Assembly: GCF_030317205.1 (NCBI RefSeq)
Contig: NZ_JASZYB010000001.1
Coordinates: forward strand, 2,294,001-2,358,000
Origin: Variovorax sp. J2L1-78
GTDB taxonomy: Bacteria; Pseudomonadota; Gammaproteobacteria; Burkholderiales; Burkholderiaceae_C
Reading direction: 5' to 3'
DNA length: 64,000 bases
Under the pieces are notes generated by a model that was not told where the DNA came from, ran no database searches, and was given only the letters and a program-made list of their open reading frames with translations. Shown one piece after another: positions 63,785 to 64,000 of this stretch. Position numbers and translations under genes: made by a program. The first letter of the stretch is position 1. Each line of letters starts with the position of its first letter.

Positions 63785-64000
63785 TCAAAGCATCAGCAAC
63801 GCCCGGAAGTCATTCACGTTGGTGTGCGTCGGCCCCGTGACCAGCAGGTCGCCGATCGCATCGAAGTAGCCGTAGGCGTCGTTGCGGTCGAGGTGGTCGG
63901 CGAGCTTGCGGCCCTGCGCCATGGCGCGCGCCAGCGTGTCGGGCGTGACGAAGGCGCCGGCGTTGTCTTCCACGCCGTCGATGCCGTCGGTGTCGGCCGC
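63785..64000 (-). CDS. glycerate 2-kinase (MOFRL family), C-terminal end, cut by window edge
   Basis: Only the last 71 codons are present. The sequence ADTDGIDGVEDNAGAFVTPDT, then NDAYGYFDAIGDLLVTGPTHTNVND near the stop, is the MOFRL C-terminus of type-2 glycerate kinases (also annotated hydroxypyruvate reductase, TtuD). They make 2-phosphoglycerate from glycerate. The gene continues beyond 64000. Confidence 0.85.
   Translation of the reverse strand, partial: AADTDGIDGVEDNAGAFVTPDTLARAMAQGRKLADHLDRNDAYGYFDAIGDLLVTGPTHTNVNDFRALLML

Overview
The window is GC-rich, tightly packed chromosome. It carries many LysR regulators, Bug/TTT-type solute receptors, CoA-transferase chemistry and aromatic meta-cleavage genes. 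This combination points to a betaproteobacterium of the Comamonadaceae, Variovorax-like; that is inferred from gene content, as no rRNA marker is present. No tRNA, rRNA, CRISPR array, insertion sequence or prophage was found. The window edges cut two genes: a probable guanine deaminase (left) and a type-2 glycerate kinase (right).

Layout. 1-2.8 kb: start of guaD, an SMP-30-like lactonase, a small SDR and a divergent LysR. 2.8-9.2 kb: an orphan BMP-type binding protein, then a homoprotocatechuate-like lower meta-cleavage operon (hpaH, hpaE, LigB-type dioxygenase, FAH-fold hydrolase) with a divergent LysR. 9.2-10.4 kb: a DUF1161 protein and a metallophosphoesterase. 10.5-14.6 kb: a LysR divergent from an HMG-CoA-lyase-like enzyme, a CaiB-type CoA-transferase and a Bug receptor. 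14.6-28.1 kb: a purine locus on the minus strand with xanthine dehydrogenase (xdhA, xdhB), LysR, a complete BMP-type nucleoside/purine ABC importer and an adenine deaminase. It is interrupted by a PAP2 membrane protein, a leaderless binding protein and a SulP transporter remnant.

28.3-30.7 kb: AraC regulator, Bug receptor, NIPSNAP protein. 30.7-39.2 kb: an Nramp-like transporter and a sugar-acid operon (DUF1537 kinase, RuBisCO-like protein, VOC enzyme, fused TRAP permease, TRAP receptor) with a divergent LacI. 39.2-45.4 kb: an iron-uptake operon (FecI sigma, FecR, TonB receptor with STN domain, DUF3649, PepSY, DUF3325) behind a Fur box. 45.8-48.9 kb: epoxide hydrolase plus NmrA-like protein, divergent from a LysR. 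49.2-55.4 kb: alpha/beta hydrolase, a Sco-type copper protein, and a 1380-residue lipoprotein joining a copper-radical-oxidase domain to a di-haem cytochrome, then a DUF2845 protein. 55.4-63.7 kb: LysR, SDR, and a TriC-like RND efflux system with TetR and outer-membrane factor.

The most unusual item is the copper-radical-oxidase/cytochrome fusion. Every copper and cofactor residue I could align to galactose oxidase is present, and a copper-delivery gene lies four bases upstream. Next in interest are the RuBisCO-like/kinase sugar-acid cluster, the SulP gene collapsed to its two ends, and two matching operators flanking tetR in the RND locus.
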